Position numbers and translations under genes: made by a program. Source: DALYDP01 sp964541635 (lineage in GTDB: Bacteria; Patescibacteriota; Gracilibacteria; Peribacterales; Peribacteraceae). Taken from it: DNA of 14,309 bases. Shown here piece after piece: positions 7,313 through 13,521 of the stretch; position 1 is the stretch's first letter; every line of letters starts with the position of its first letter. The stretch spans positions 1 to 14,309 of the forward strand of contig CAZIQM010000032.1 in the NCBI GenBank assembly GCA_964541635.1, read 5' to 3'. The notes under the pieces were generated by a model. The model made no database searches. It was not told the DNA's origin and was given only the letters and a program-made list of their open reading frames with translations.

Positions 7313-7340
7313 ATGCTAACACTTATTATTCCTTTGTCAA
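7313..7340 (-). promoter_or_regulatory. Sigma70-type promoter of the lipoprotein gene
   Basis: Read leftward: TTGACA (7340-7335), 16-bp spacer, TAGCAT (7318-7313) with an extended TG one base upstream. The -35 overlaps the last sense codons of the upstream 588-aa gene (TTG ACA encode its Leu-Thr near the C-terminus). The predicted leader is about 70 nt. Confidence 0.7.
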
Positions 7341-9092
7341 AGCATAGGTTTCCGTCGCGTATTTGGAGGGGAACACGCGTTCGTCGGCCGCCAGGATCGC
7401 GGTATCAAGATCATTGCTCACCCCCTCGAGGTAGTCGCCGAAGTTCTCGCGGACGACTTTCTGCTCTTCCGGGGCCGGCGGATGCACTGCGTAATGCTGC
7501 AAGCGCGTTTTCATCCGCGCGAGTTCGACGACGAACGGCGCGAGGAGTTCGTCGAGCCACGGGGCGCGTTTGCCCGGGAGCACTTGCTCCTCCATGAACG
7601 CTTTCTCGACGTTCGCGAGGAACGCGAGCGCGTTCGGCGCGTCGAGGCGCCGTGCCTGCGCGCAGTCGAGCTGCATCCAGTCGAACGACGTGCGCAGTCC
7701 CTGGAGTTTGCCGGTCACGTGCAGGATGAGCAGTTGTTCGTCGAGGTCCGTCTCGGCGCTTTCGCCGAGGCTCCATGCTTGCTTGCCGAGCGTTTCCGCC
7801 GGGCCGCGCGTCGGGCGCAGGAGCACCGTGGGCAGCTGTCGCGCCGCCGCTTGGATTTCCCGCCGCGCGCGGTCGTCGGCGTCCGGCTTGCCCGCGGCGC
7901 GTTCGTCTTCCATGCGTTGCGTGGCGGCGGTCACGATGCGGCGGAAGCGGCGCAGGGTGAGCTCTTCGCGCCGGGTCTGCGCGTACATCGTCTGGCGGTC
8001 TTCCATGTTGTATTTCTCGATCGCCTTCATTTGCGGGTGGCGTTTGGCGAGCCGTCCGCGCGCGCCGGTGATCTTCGCCATCGCGCGGCTGATGTTGCGT
8101 TTGCCTTGGGCGTCTTCCAGGTCCGAGGCGTCGAGCAGGAATCGCGCGGCTTCGGCTTTCTTCTGGTTGAAGCACTTGAGCAAGCGTTCGTTGAAGCGCG
8201 CGATCGTCGCCTGCGACTTCTCCCACAGCTCCTTCTTCTCGTCTTCCGGCGTGCCTTTGCGGTAGCGGAGGTCGAGGTCCATGTTCAGTCCTTCCAGTTC
8301 CGTTTGGCAGGTTTCGAGGAATTCCGTTTCGGCGACGTGCGCGTGTTCCTGGTGCAGCGTTTTGCGCAGCATCGAGCCGCTGTCCTTAAAATACATCTGC
8401 AGCATTTCGCGGTCGTCCGCGCCGTTCACGTTCTCGCGGAGCGACACGATGCTTCCGTGCGAGCGTTCGTCGTGCGCGGGCACGTGCGCGTACTCCTTCG
8501 CCGTGCGCTCCGGCCGCGCTTCCACGCGCAGCATGCGGCGGGATCCGCCGACGCGCACGGTCGATTCGTGCAGCGCCTTGAGGTGCTCCGTCAGGTTCTG
8601 CTTCATCGCGATGCGTCCCATCGGGTCGCGGTCGAAGTAGTCGATTTCCTCCTGCGTCACGAAGCCCATGTCGCGCCCGAATTCGTCGCCGATCCAGTCG
8701 CCGCGCACGAGCGTGCCCTTGAGCGGGCACGTCTCGAGGTCGCCGCGTTCCATGCGGTGCACGATCCAATCGTCCGGGTGGCAGAACGCCATCTGGAACC
8801 GGCCGAACCGCGTGCCGCGGATTTTCTTCCACCGTTCGTTCTCCGCGCCGCCCGGCAAGTCCGACACGCGGAGGAAATCGTTGTGCCACCGTTCGGCGCC
8901 GTATTCGTTCACCTGGAACGACGTGTCCTTCAGTTTTTCGAGCGTGCCGATGTCGCTCAGCACGGCGTCGTACTGCCGGCGCTTGCCGCCGACGATGTCC
9001 GCGATGTTGCCGCCGACCGCGGTTTCGAATTTTTCCTTGCTCGCGAGGCGGTCGGCGAGGAGCGCGTCGACGGTGGGGGTGGAGCGGGCCAT
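7326..9092 (-). CDS. Unrecognised 588-aa soluble protein
   Basis: I do not recognise the family. There is no signal peptide or membrane helix, so it is probably cytoplasmic. It is highly charged and predicted mostly helical. Residues 85-130 hold an aromatic/Cys-containing segment (FGRFQMAFCHPDDWIVHR). The middle (about 225-420) is rich in Glu, Lys, Arg and Ala with coiled-coil-like stretches, and another helical region lies near 450-560. The long antisense frame is a GC shadow. C/G-ending codons agree with the native genes. ATG 9092 is the first start; it has no Shine-Dalgarno but follows a C/T-rich tract (TTTCCCCTC). A strong promoter (9237-9264) gives a leader of about 140 nt. No terminator separates it from the downstream lipoprotein gene, so read-through into that gene is possible. 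Confidence 0.85.
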   Translation of the reverse strand: MARSTPTVDALLADRLASKEKFETAVGGNIADIVGGKRRQYDAVLSDIGTLEKLKDTSFQVNEYGAERWHNDFLRVSDLPGGAENERWKKIRGTRFGRFQMAFCHPDDWIVHRMERGDLETCPLKGTLVRGDWIGDEFGRDMGFVTQEEIDYFDRDPMGRIAMKQNLTEHLKALHESTVRVGGSRRMLRVEARPERTAKEYAHVPAHDERSHGSIVSLRENVNGADDREMLQMYFKDSGSMLRKTLHQEHAHVAETEFLETCQTELEGLNMDLDLRYRKGTPEDEKKELWEKSQATIARFNERLLKCFNQKKAEAARFLLDASDLEDAQGKRNISRAMAKITGARGRLAKRHPQMKAIEKYNMEDRQTMYAQTRREELTLRRFRRIVTAATQRMEDERAAGKPDADDRARREIQAAARQLPTVLLRPTRGPAETLGKQAWSLGESAETDLDEQLLILHVTGKLQGLRTSFDWMQLDCAQARRLDAPNALAFLANVEKAFMEEQVLPGKRAPWLDELLAPFVVELARMKTRLQHYAVHPPAPEEQKVVRENFGDYLEGVSNDLDTAILAADERVFPSKYATETYALTKE

Positions 9093-9236
9093 GGTTCAGA
9101 GGGGAAAGGCACGGGAAAACGGTCCGACGCGGACGCGGGAAAGCGGGGCACTGGCTCCGGTCGCTTCAACGTGGGGTGCGTCGGTGCGGGCTGTGATGGG
9201 CCTCCCAATCGTGTTCTCCAACGCCACTGACCCGCC

Positions 9237-9264
9237 ATTATCCGCATCGCCGCATCTTTGTCAA
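9237..9264 (-). promoter_or_regulatory. Sigma70-type promoter of the 588-aa gene
   Basis: Read leftward: TTGACA (9264-9259), 16-bp spacer, GATAAT (9242-9237). Its -35 shares two bases with the T-tract of the preceding gene's terminator, so one transcript ends where the next promoter begins. The leader is about 140 nt and holds no ORF I can support. Confidence 0.75.
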
Positions 9265-9291
9265 AAAACCCCGCCGTGGGGCGGGGTTTTT
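9263..9291 (-). terminator. Terminator of the sigma/membrane-protein operon
   Basis: CCCCGC (9269-9274) pairs with GCGGGG (9281-9286). T-tracts flank both sides (leftward 9268-9263, rightward 9287-9291), so it can act in both directions. It lies 21 bp beyond the stop of the 507-aa gene. Confidence 0.9.
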
Positions 9292-9311
9292 CCCTTCGGG
9301 GAGCGGAATTA

Positions 9312-10835
9312 TCACTCCGCCGCTTTGTCGATCATGAGCGGCTCCTTCGCTGGGACGTCGACCGCCGGGCCGCCCTCCATGGGCATCGGGATCGGCTGCT
9401 GCTGGGCTTGGTCGAGCAGGTCCTTGGCGAGGGGCACCGCGACCGTCTGCGGCAGGTAATACTGCGCGCCGGTCACGTTCGGCACCTGGAAGACGAGCGC
9501 CGGGACGAACAGTTCGACGTTCTTGCCGTTCTCGTAGTCGTAGAGGCGGACGAACTGGATCGTCGGGTCCTTGAGCGTCACCGTGGGCGCGTCGGGCGTC
9601 TGGCTGCCGGCCGTGCCGAGGAATTTTTCGACGTCGCTACGGTCGGAGACGGCCTGGTGCTTGGCGCGCGAGAACTGGTAGCTCGTGAGGCCGTACGCGT
9701 CGGTCACGCGCTTTTGCTTCACCGACACCTGGACGGAAACGCCGGCGGGGCCGCCGCCCGCTTCCGTGACGGTCTTGCCGTCCACGAGCAGCGGGTAGAC
9801 GACGCGCATCGATTCCGGGATCCACGCGTAGCGCTTGTCTTCGACGCGCTCGTAGTCGCGGCGCCATCCGTTGTCGACGATCGGGTCGCCGTAGCCGGAG
9901 AGGTCGATGTCGTGGTCGGCGATGAAAGCGTCGGCGACGCGGATCAGCTCGGCGTCGGCCGGGATGTCCGACATCTTCGGCTGCAGGTTGCGGAAGCAGG
10001 TTTCGTCCTGGCAGTTCTGTTCCGGATGCGGCCAGAATTCCCACGCCTGGTTGATGCTCACGGAACCGTCGCTCATGGAGACGTTGATCGTGTAGCCGTA
10101 TTGCGTGCGCTGCGTGACGGAGACGAAATCGACGCTCGTGCCCTCGAACGAGGAGAGGTTGATCGCGGCGTCCTTGAACGCACTTTGGATCGAGCTGAAC
10201 GGCACCTTCAGAGGACGGAGGTCGCGCTCGAGCACCTCGACCTGGCCCTGCGGGAGCTCGGGGAGGTCGCCTTCGAGGACGTACTTCACCGGGTTCCACG
10301 GCGCGATGAGCGACGAGACGGCGCTCATCTTGCCCATGGCCATGTCGCCGCCACCGCCGCCTTGGCCGCGGCCGTAGGCGCCGGGCATCGGGTTCGACAC
10401 CTGGGGCGCCACGGCGTCGTTCGCCGTGTTCGCGGCGCCCGCCTCGTTCTTGGCGACCATGTACCCGTCGGTCGAACCGCCGCTTTCCTCGCCGGCGGGG
10501 ATCGCCGGCGGCATGCCGGCGCGCTGCCACTGGAGCGTGGCCGGGACCGCGATCACGACCGCGGCGGCCGCGCCCGCCAGGGCGTAGGCGAAGCGGTTGA
10601 AGAAGCCCGAGGGCGCGGCGTACGAGACGCGGTGTTCGACCGCGCCGTCGGTCGCGGCGTTCATGCGGGCCTGCAGTTCCTTTCGCAGCTTCTTCACGAA
10701 GGCCGCGTTGGGTTTCTGCGCGGGATCGCGCGCGAGGAGTTGCTGGAGGAGCGGGATCAGTTCCGCTTCGTGTTCGCGGAGACCGGGATCGATCTCGTAG
10801 AGTTCCGCGAGGATGTCTTGCTGCGTTGCGGTCAT
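9312..10835 (-). CDS. One-pass membrane protein, probable anti-sigma/sensor partner
   Basis: Probable anti-sigma factor for the ECF sigma encoded just upstream, inferred from the operon and topology. 507 aa: a cytoplasmic helical N-terminus (about 1-80, with NAAFVKKLRKELQARM at 43-58, the usual place for sigma binding), one transmembrane helix (about 82-101) and a 400-residue external part. The external part begins with a Gly/Ala/Asn-rich linker (110-170, including a GGGGG run), then a folded region with one close Cys pair (275 and 280) and a segment WIPESMRVVYPLLVDGK (338-354). It ends in a Gln/Pro-rich tail. ATG 10835 overlaps the sigma stop as ATGA, implying translational coupling. The open frame to 10982 only mirrors sigma codons. 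No zinc-binding HxxxCxxC motif is seen, so it is not the ZAS type. No enzyme signature is recognised. Confidence 0.85.
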   Translation of the reverse strand: MTATQQDILAELYEIDPGLREHEAELIPLLQQLLARDPAQKPNAAFVKKLRKELQARMNAATDGAVEHRVSYAAPSGFFNRFAYALAGAAAAVVIAVPATLQWQRAGMPPAIPAGEESGGSTDGYMVAKNEAGAANTANDAVAPQVSNPMPGAYGRGQGGGGGDMAMGKMSAVSSLIAPWNPVKYVLEGDLPELPQGQVEVLERDLRPLKVPFSSIQSAFKDAAINLSSFEGTSVDFVSVTQRTQYGYTINVSMSDGSVSINQAWEFWPHPEQNCQDETCFRNLQPKMSDIPADAELIRVADAFIADHDIDLSGYGDPIVDNGWRRDYERVEDKRYAWIPESMRVVYPLLVDGKTVTEAGGGPAGVSVQVSVKQKRVTDAYGLTSYQFSRAKHQAVSDRSDVEKFLGTAGSQTPDAPTVTLKDPTIQFVRLYDYENGKNVELFVPALVFQVPNVTGAQYYLPQTVAVPLAKDLLDQAQQQPIPMPMEGGPAVDVPAKEPLMIDKAAE

Positions 10836-11353
10836 GGAAGAGGGGGGAAGAGGAGGAGCAGGAGGGTGGAGAGGGGGAGGAGCCCGCGCAGGTCTTTCAT
10901 CGCGCGCGAGAAGATCACTTTCGCGTTGCCTTCGGTTTTGCCCGTGACGGCGGCGATTTCCGCGTAGGAGAGGTCTTCCCACACGCGGAGCAGGACGATC
11001 TCGCGCTTGTCCTTCGGGAGTTTCGCGAGCGCCGCGCGGAGTTCGCGGTGGGCGTCCTTGTCTTCGACGTCAGCGGCCACGTCGTCGTCGGACGAGAGGT
11101 CCCACACGTCGTCGATGTCGACCGAGGGTTTGAGCGCGCGGAAGTGGTCGGTGAGGACATTCTTCGCGATCGTCATCACCCAGCCGCCGAAGCCGCCCTT
11201 GGACGGATCGAACATATCGATCTTCTCGAGCGCCTTCAGGAAGGTGGTGCTCGTCAGGTCTTCGGCCGTCATGCGGTGAAGCGTGCGGCGGTAGAGATAC
11301 CGGTAGATGGAGTCGACGTTCGCCGTGTACAGCGCGTCGAAGTCGTACGTCAT
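10832..11353 (-). CDS. ECF-type RNA polymerase sigma factor
   Basis: Alternative sigma factor of 173 aa that directs RNA polymerase to a small regulon, usually for envelope stress. Region 2 is at about 10-75 (IYRYLYRRTLHRMTAEDLTS, then WVMTIAKNVLTDHFR). An acidic linker follows (about 80-105, DLSSDDDVAADVEDKD). Region 4 is at about 110-160 with LPKDKREIVLLRVWEDLSY and a helix-turn-helix (EIAAVTGKTEGNAKVIFSRA). The last 15 residues are an odd Leu/Pro run, encoded by the C/T-rich tract just upstream of the next gene's start; the tail may be a by-product of that tract. ATG 11353 has no Shine-Dalgarno; CCTTCCCCTTCC precedes it. It is divergent from mscS, and the shared region has several palindromes. 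The downstream gene is its probable membrane regulator. Confidence 0.93.
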   Translation of the reverse strand: MTYDFDALYTANVDSIYRYLYRRTLHRMTAEDLTSTTFLKALEKIDMFDPSKGGFGGWVMTIAKNVLTDHFRALKPSVDIDDVWDLSSDDDVAADVEDKDAHRELRAALAKLPKDKREIVLLRVWEDLSYAEIAAVTGKTEGNAKVIFSRAMKDLRGLLPLSTLLLLLFPPLP

Positions 11354-11378
11354 ACGGAAGGGGAAGGATCGGTCAGTT

Positions 11379-11433
11379 GCTGCCTTTGGCAGCGCCGGCG
11401 TGCAATTGCACTAGTACTAACGGACCGTACGGT
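11379..11433. promoter_or_regulatory. Palindrome cluster between the sigma operon and mscS
   Basis: The 128-bp divergent region has a hairpin GCTGCC-TTT-GGCAGC (11379-11393), a perfect 12-bp palindrome GTGCAATTGCAC (11400-11411), the adjacent TAGTACTA (11412-11419) and a 10-bp palindrome ACCGTACGGT (11424-11433). They could be operators or part of the sigma promoter. I do not recognise a regulator for them, and no clear promoter for the sigma gene is seen. Confidence 0.45.
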
Positions 11434-11468
11434 GAAAGGTAACACGTGCGAGGACGAATCCTCATGGC

Positions 11469-11474
11469 TATACT
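11469..11474 (+). promoter_or_regulatory. Candidate -10 element of mscS
   Basis: TATACT lies 7 nt before ATG 11482, in the context GGCTATACT, close to GGCTACAAT before the MFS gene. No -35 is evident. It would give a leaderless mRNA. If translation began at ATG 11464 instead, this hexamer would be coding. Confidence 0.42.
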
Positions 11475-11481
11475 GTCCCGT

Positions 11482-12039
11482 ATGACGCCCGATCAACTCA
11501 AAGCCCTCGCCATCAAGTACTTGGAAATCCTCGGCACCATGGGAGTGGAATATGTCCCCCGGGTCCTGCTCGCTCTCGTCACCCTCTGGGTCGGGTTCTT
11601 CTCCGTGAAGGTCGTGATCCGCGGCATGGACAAGACCTTCCAGTACCAGCACCTCGACCGCACGCTCACCGAATTCCTCAAGAGTTTCGTGAGCATCGTC
11701 CTCAAGATCCTCGTGATCGTCACGGTGGCGAACATGGTCGGCGTGCAGATGTCGTCGTTCATCGCGCTCATCGGCGCCGCCGGCCTCGCGGTCGGCCTGT
11801 CGCTGCAGGGAAGCCTCTCGAACTTCGCGGGCGGCATCCTCATCCTCACCTTCAAACCGTTCAAGGCGGGCGACGAGATCGAGGTGATGGGTCACAAGGG
11901 CACGGTCGCGCGGATCGAAATCTTCTACACGATCATGCGGCTCGGCGACGGCACGGCGATCATCCCGAACGGCGCGCTCAGCAACGGCGTGATCGTGAAC
12001 CACTCGCGCACGTCCCACCTCGCCCCGAAGGCGCAGTAA
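11482..12039 (+). CDS. Short MscS-family mechanosensitive channel
   Basis: Membrane channel that opens under tension to release solutes in hypo-osmotic shock. 185 aa: TM1 about 25-47, TM2 about 67-87, then the signature TM3 pore helix (FIALIGAAGLAVGLSLQGSL, 93-112, and SNFAGGILIL) and the beta domain (FKPFKAGDEIEV, then IPNGALSNGVIVNHSR). It stops about 10 residues after the beta domain, where E. coli MscS (286 aa) continues for about 100 residues as the alpha/beta cage; that domain is absent, and no frame downstream of the stop restores it. Start: ATG 11482 is chosen because TATACT lies just upstream. ATG 11464 (six residues longer) has an AGGA at 9 nt and is possible; GTG 11446 is unlikely. 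It diverges from the sigma operon and may be co-transcribed with the 53-aa ORF. Confidence 0.9.
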   Translation: MTPDQLKALAIKYLEILGTMGVEYVPRVLLALVTLWVGFFSVKVVIRGMDKTFQYQHLDRTLTEFLKSFVSIVLKILVIVTVANMVGVQMSSFIALIGAAGLAVGLSLQGSLSNFAGGILILTFKPFKAGDEIEVMGHKGTVARIEIFYTIMRLGDGTAIIPNGALSNGVIVNHSRTSHLAPKAQ

Positions 12040-12150
12040 AGCGCTTCGCCGCCGCTTCGACCGGAAGCCCGCGCTTTTGCGTAAGGAGGCCTCCGTTTTC
12101 CCGTCCTCTGTGCAGGCGCGCCCGTTTTTCACTTCTTTCCCACCACTCCT

Positions 12151-12312
12151 ATGAAGCAGCGTTCGCAGCAACAGCAGCAGCAAGGAGCGAACAGGGACCG
12201 TTCGACGGAACAACAGTCGACGGACCAGGGAGACGTCATGAACCGCACCGACGCGGCAAGAGGCATGAGTGACAGCGACGGCACCGCGAAGGACGAGGAC
12301 GTGCCGATGTAA
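12151..12312 (+). CDS. Small hydrophilic Gln-rich ORF, 53 aa
   Basis: Unknown function. It encodes a charged, probably disordered peptide: residues 3-11 are QRSQQQQQQ, followed by Asp-, Ser- and Thr-rich sequence ending in DEDVPM. It has no hydrophobic segment. Support: an intact ATG frame, a C/T-rich tract before the ATG like those of other genes here (TTCTTTCCCACC), and a strong terminator 56 bp after the stop. No separate promoter or intervening terminator is seen, so it is probably on the mscS transcript. The 111 bp between the mscS stop and this ATG hold nothing else I can support. Chance open frames of this length occur in GC-rich DNA, so it is tentative. Confidence 0.45.
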   Translation: MKQRSQQQQQQGANRDRSTEQQSTDQGDVMNRTDAARGMSDSDGTAKDEDVPM

Positions 12313-12367
12313 CGGGGTCAGCGGAGGAGCAGTGAACCCGGGTGACAGGCCATGGCCGCAAGGAGAA

Positions 12368-12400
12368 ACGGAGCCTCTCCGGAGAGGCTCCGTTGTTTTT
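12368..12400 (+). terminator. Strong intrinsic terminator after the mscS unit
   Basis: Bases 12368-12393 form a perfect 26-nt palindrome (arm ACGGAGCCTCTCC), followed by TGTTTTT. It ends rightward transcription from mscS/53-aa ORF. On the opposite strand it could also form after the deacetylase gene, though with only a poor T-run. Confidence 0.93.
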
Positions 12401-12423
12401 GGCTTAGGGCAGGGCTCTCTCCA

Positions 12424-12448
12424 ATCCCTCGACTTCGCTCGGGATGAC
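12424..12448. repeat. REP-like short intergenic motif
   Basis: A 25-nt imperfect inverted repeat (ATCCC at 12424-12428, GGGAT at 12441-12445, with CGACTTCGCTC between) right at the deacetylase stop. It recalls a short dispersed motif seen between genes of many bacterial genomes, ending in GGGATGAC or AGGATGAC. No second copy is seen in this window. Confidence 0.4.
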
Positions 12449-12449
12449 C

Positions 12450-13322
12450 CTACGGCAGGACTTTTTCGAGATTGGTGTCGTCCGTCATCATGATGCGCGG
12501 CCACTTCATCCAGTCATTCGCCTGGGTGAGGTTCACGGGGTCCATGATCGTCGCCGTTTCGTATCCCGCCGCCTTGGCCGCGTCCCGCACGCGCTGGTTA
12601 TGCGCCGTGCCCGGGTAGGCCACGTGCTTCACCGGCTTGCCCGTGAGTTCCTCGAGCAGGCGCTTGCTCTCTTCGAGTTCCCACTTCAGGTCGGCGTCGT
12701 TCAAGCCCGGCAACGCGCGGTGCGTCATCGTGTGCGACGCGATCTCGTTGCCTTTGTCCTGCAGCGCGAGCGCGCGGTCGCGGTTCACCATGTTGTCCGA
12801 ATCCAAATACTTCGCGATCAAATAGAAGACGGCCCGTTGCCCGTGCTGCTCCATGATCGGGAGCGCCACGTCGTACTGCGTGAGGTTGTTGTCGTCGAAC
12901 GTGATGACCACGGGTTTCTGCGGCAGCCACGTTTCGCCGCGGATCGCCGCCGTGAGCTCGCTCAGCGTCATCGTCGTGTAGCCCTTGTCGTCGAGCCACT
13001 GCATCTGCTTCGCGAAGGTTTCGGGGGTCACCGTCATTTTCCAGCTCCAGGTCGTCTTCGCCCATCCTTCCTGTTTTCGCACGTGGTGGTAGACGAGGAT
13101 CGGCACGTCGTACTCCGTGAGCGGGACGCCCGGCCCCGTCGGCTTCGCGACCTTGGGGCGTTTCGCCGCTTCCGCCAAGCGTTCCTCGCGTCGCGTCATC
13201 GATTTTTGCGAGGACGACGCGGCTTGTCCGCGCACGAGGCGTGCTTCGCCGTCGGGGGCGCAGGCGACGAGCACGGCGCCGAACGACAGGATGGAAAGGG
13301 CGATGAGGGCTGTTCGTTGCAT
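12450..13322 (-). CDS. Lipoprotein polysaccharide deacetylase (NodB/CE4 domain)
   Basis: Surface-anchored esterase that probably removes acetyl groups from a glycan (peptidoglycan or poly-N-acetylglucosamine). 290 aa. The signal peptide has a proper lipobox, LVAC, with C21 as the lipidated residue. A charged Ala/Lys/Arg linker follows (30-65), then the NodB fold from about 70. YDVPILVYHH (71-80) resembles PgaB/IcaB-type enzymes. Motif 1 is TFDDN (141-145; D143 the expected base and D144 a metal ligand), motif 2 SHTMTH (H197 and H201, metal ligands), motif 3 AYPGT (235-239). Asn for Gly after DD, and AYPGT for the common YPYG, are departures, but metal ligands are intact. The frame extends to 13592, but ATG 13322 is the start that gives a signal peptide; TATGCT lies 6 nt before it. 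Divergent from atpD. Confidence 0.9.
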   Translation of the reverse strand: MQRTALIALSILSFGAVLVACAPDGEARLVRGQAASSSQKSMTRREERLAEAAKRPKVAKPTGPGVPLTEYDVPILVYHHVRKQEGWAKTTWSWKMTVTPETFAKQMQWLDDKGYTTMTLSELTAAIRGETWLPQKPVVITFDDNNLTQYDVALPIMEQHGQRAVFYLIAKYLDSDNMVNRDRALALQDKGNEIASHTMTHRALPGLNDADLKWELEESKRLLEELTGKPVKHVAYPGTAHNQRVRDAAKAAGYETATIMDPVNLTQANDWMKWPRIMMTDDTNLEKVLP

Positions 13323-13328
13323 GACCGC

Positions 13329-13334
13329 AGCATA
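13329..13334 (-). promoter_or_regulatory. Candidate -10 element of the deacetylase gene
   Basis: Read leftward, TATGCT lies 6 nt before the ATG at 13322, with no Shine-Dalgarno between. No good -35 is visible. Same leaderless-type layout as the MFS, ATPase and mscS starts. Confidence 0.4.
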
Positions 13335-13419
13335 CCGTGCCGTGCAAGCCGATCCGGAAGGGTTCCGACGAGATTTTTCCAATAGGTTCCACGGAAGCCC
13401 ATTGAACAAAACCGCACCC

Positions 13420-13448
13420 TTGAAAATTTCGTCAACTCCTGGTAGGAA
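13420..13448 (+). promoter_or_regulatory. Candidate promoter of atpD
   Basis: TTGAAA (13420-13425), 17-bp spacer, TAGGAA (13443-13448). The -35 is good and the -10 weak. It would give a leader of about 65 nt containing the hairpin at 13457-13478. Confidence 0.4.
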
Positions 13449-13456
13449 GGTCCGAA

Positions 13457-13485
13457 GGAAGGGCGTTCGCGCCCGTCCGTCTTTT
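13457..13485 (+). terminator. Terminator-like hairpin in the atpD leader
   Basis: GGGCG-TTCG-CGCCC (13461-13474), extended by three pairs beyond one mismatch (13457-13478), then GTCTTTT. It lies about 37 nt before the atpD ATG and no rightward gene precedes it, so it may be an attenuator or mRNA-stability element. The T-run is short. Confidence 0.4.
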
Positions 13486-13521
13486 GTCGTGTCCGCCTCC
13501 GCGCACATTTCTTCCCCCGCT

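Noticed and set aside
7482..9230. 582-aa rightward open frame opposite the 588-aa gene
   Set aside because: Same shadow composition (Arg/His/Val/Glu-rich). The leftward frame has a normal composition and a good promoter.
9258..10967. 569-aa rightward open frame opposite the 507-aa gene
   Set aside because: It crosses the sigma-operon terminator and has shadow composition. The leftward gene has a membrane helix and an operon overlap.
11350..12504. 384-aa leftward open frame opposite mscS
   Set aside because: Low-complexity Arg/His/Asp/Glu product that crosses a terminator and two intergenic regions; mscS is certain on the other strand.
12444..13385. 313-aa rightward open frame opposite the deacetylase
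   Set aside because: Shadow of the NodB gene, with no family features.
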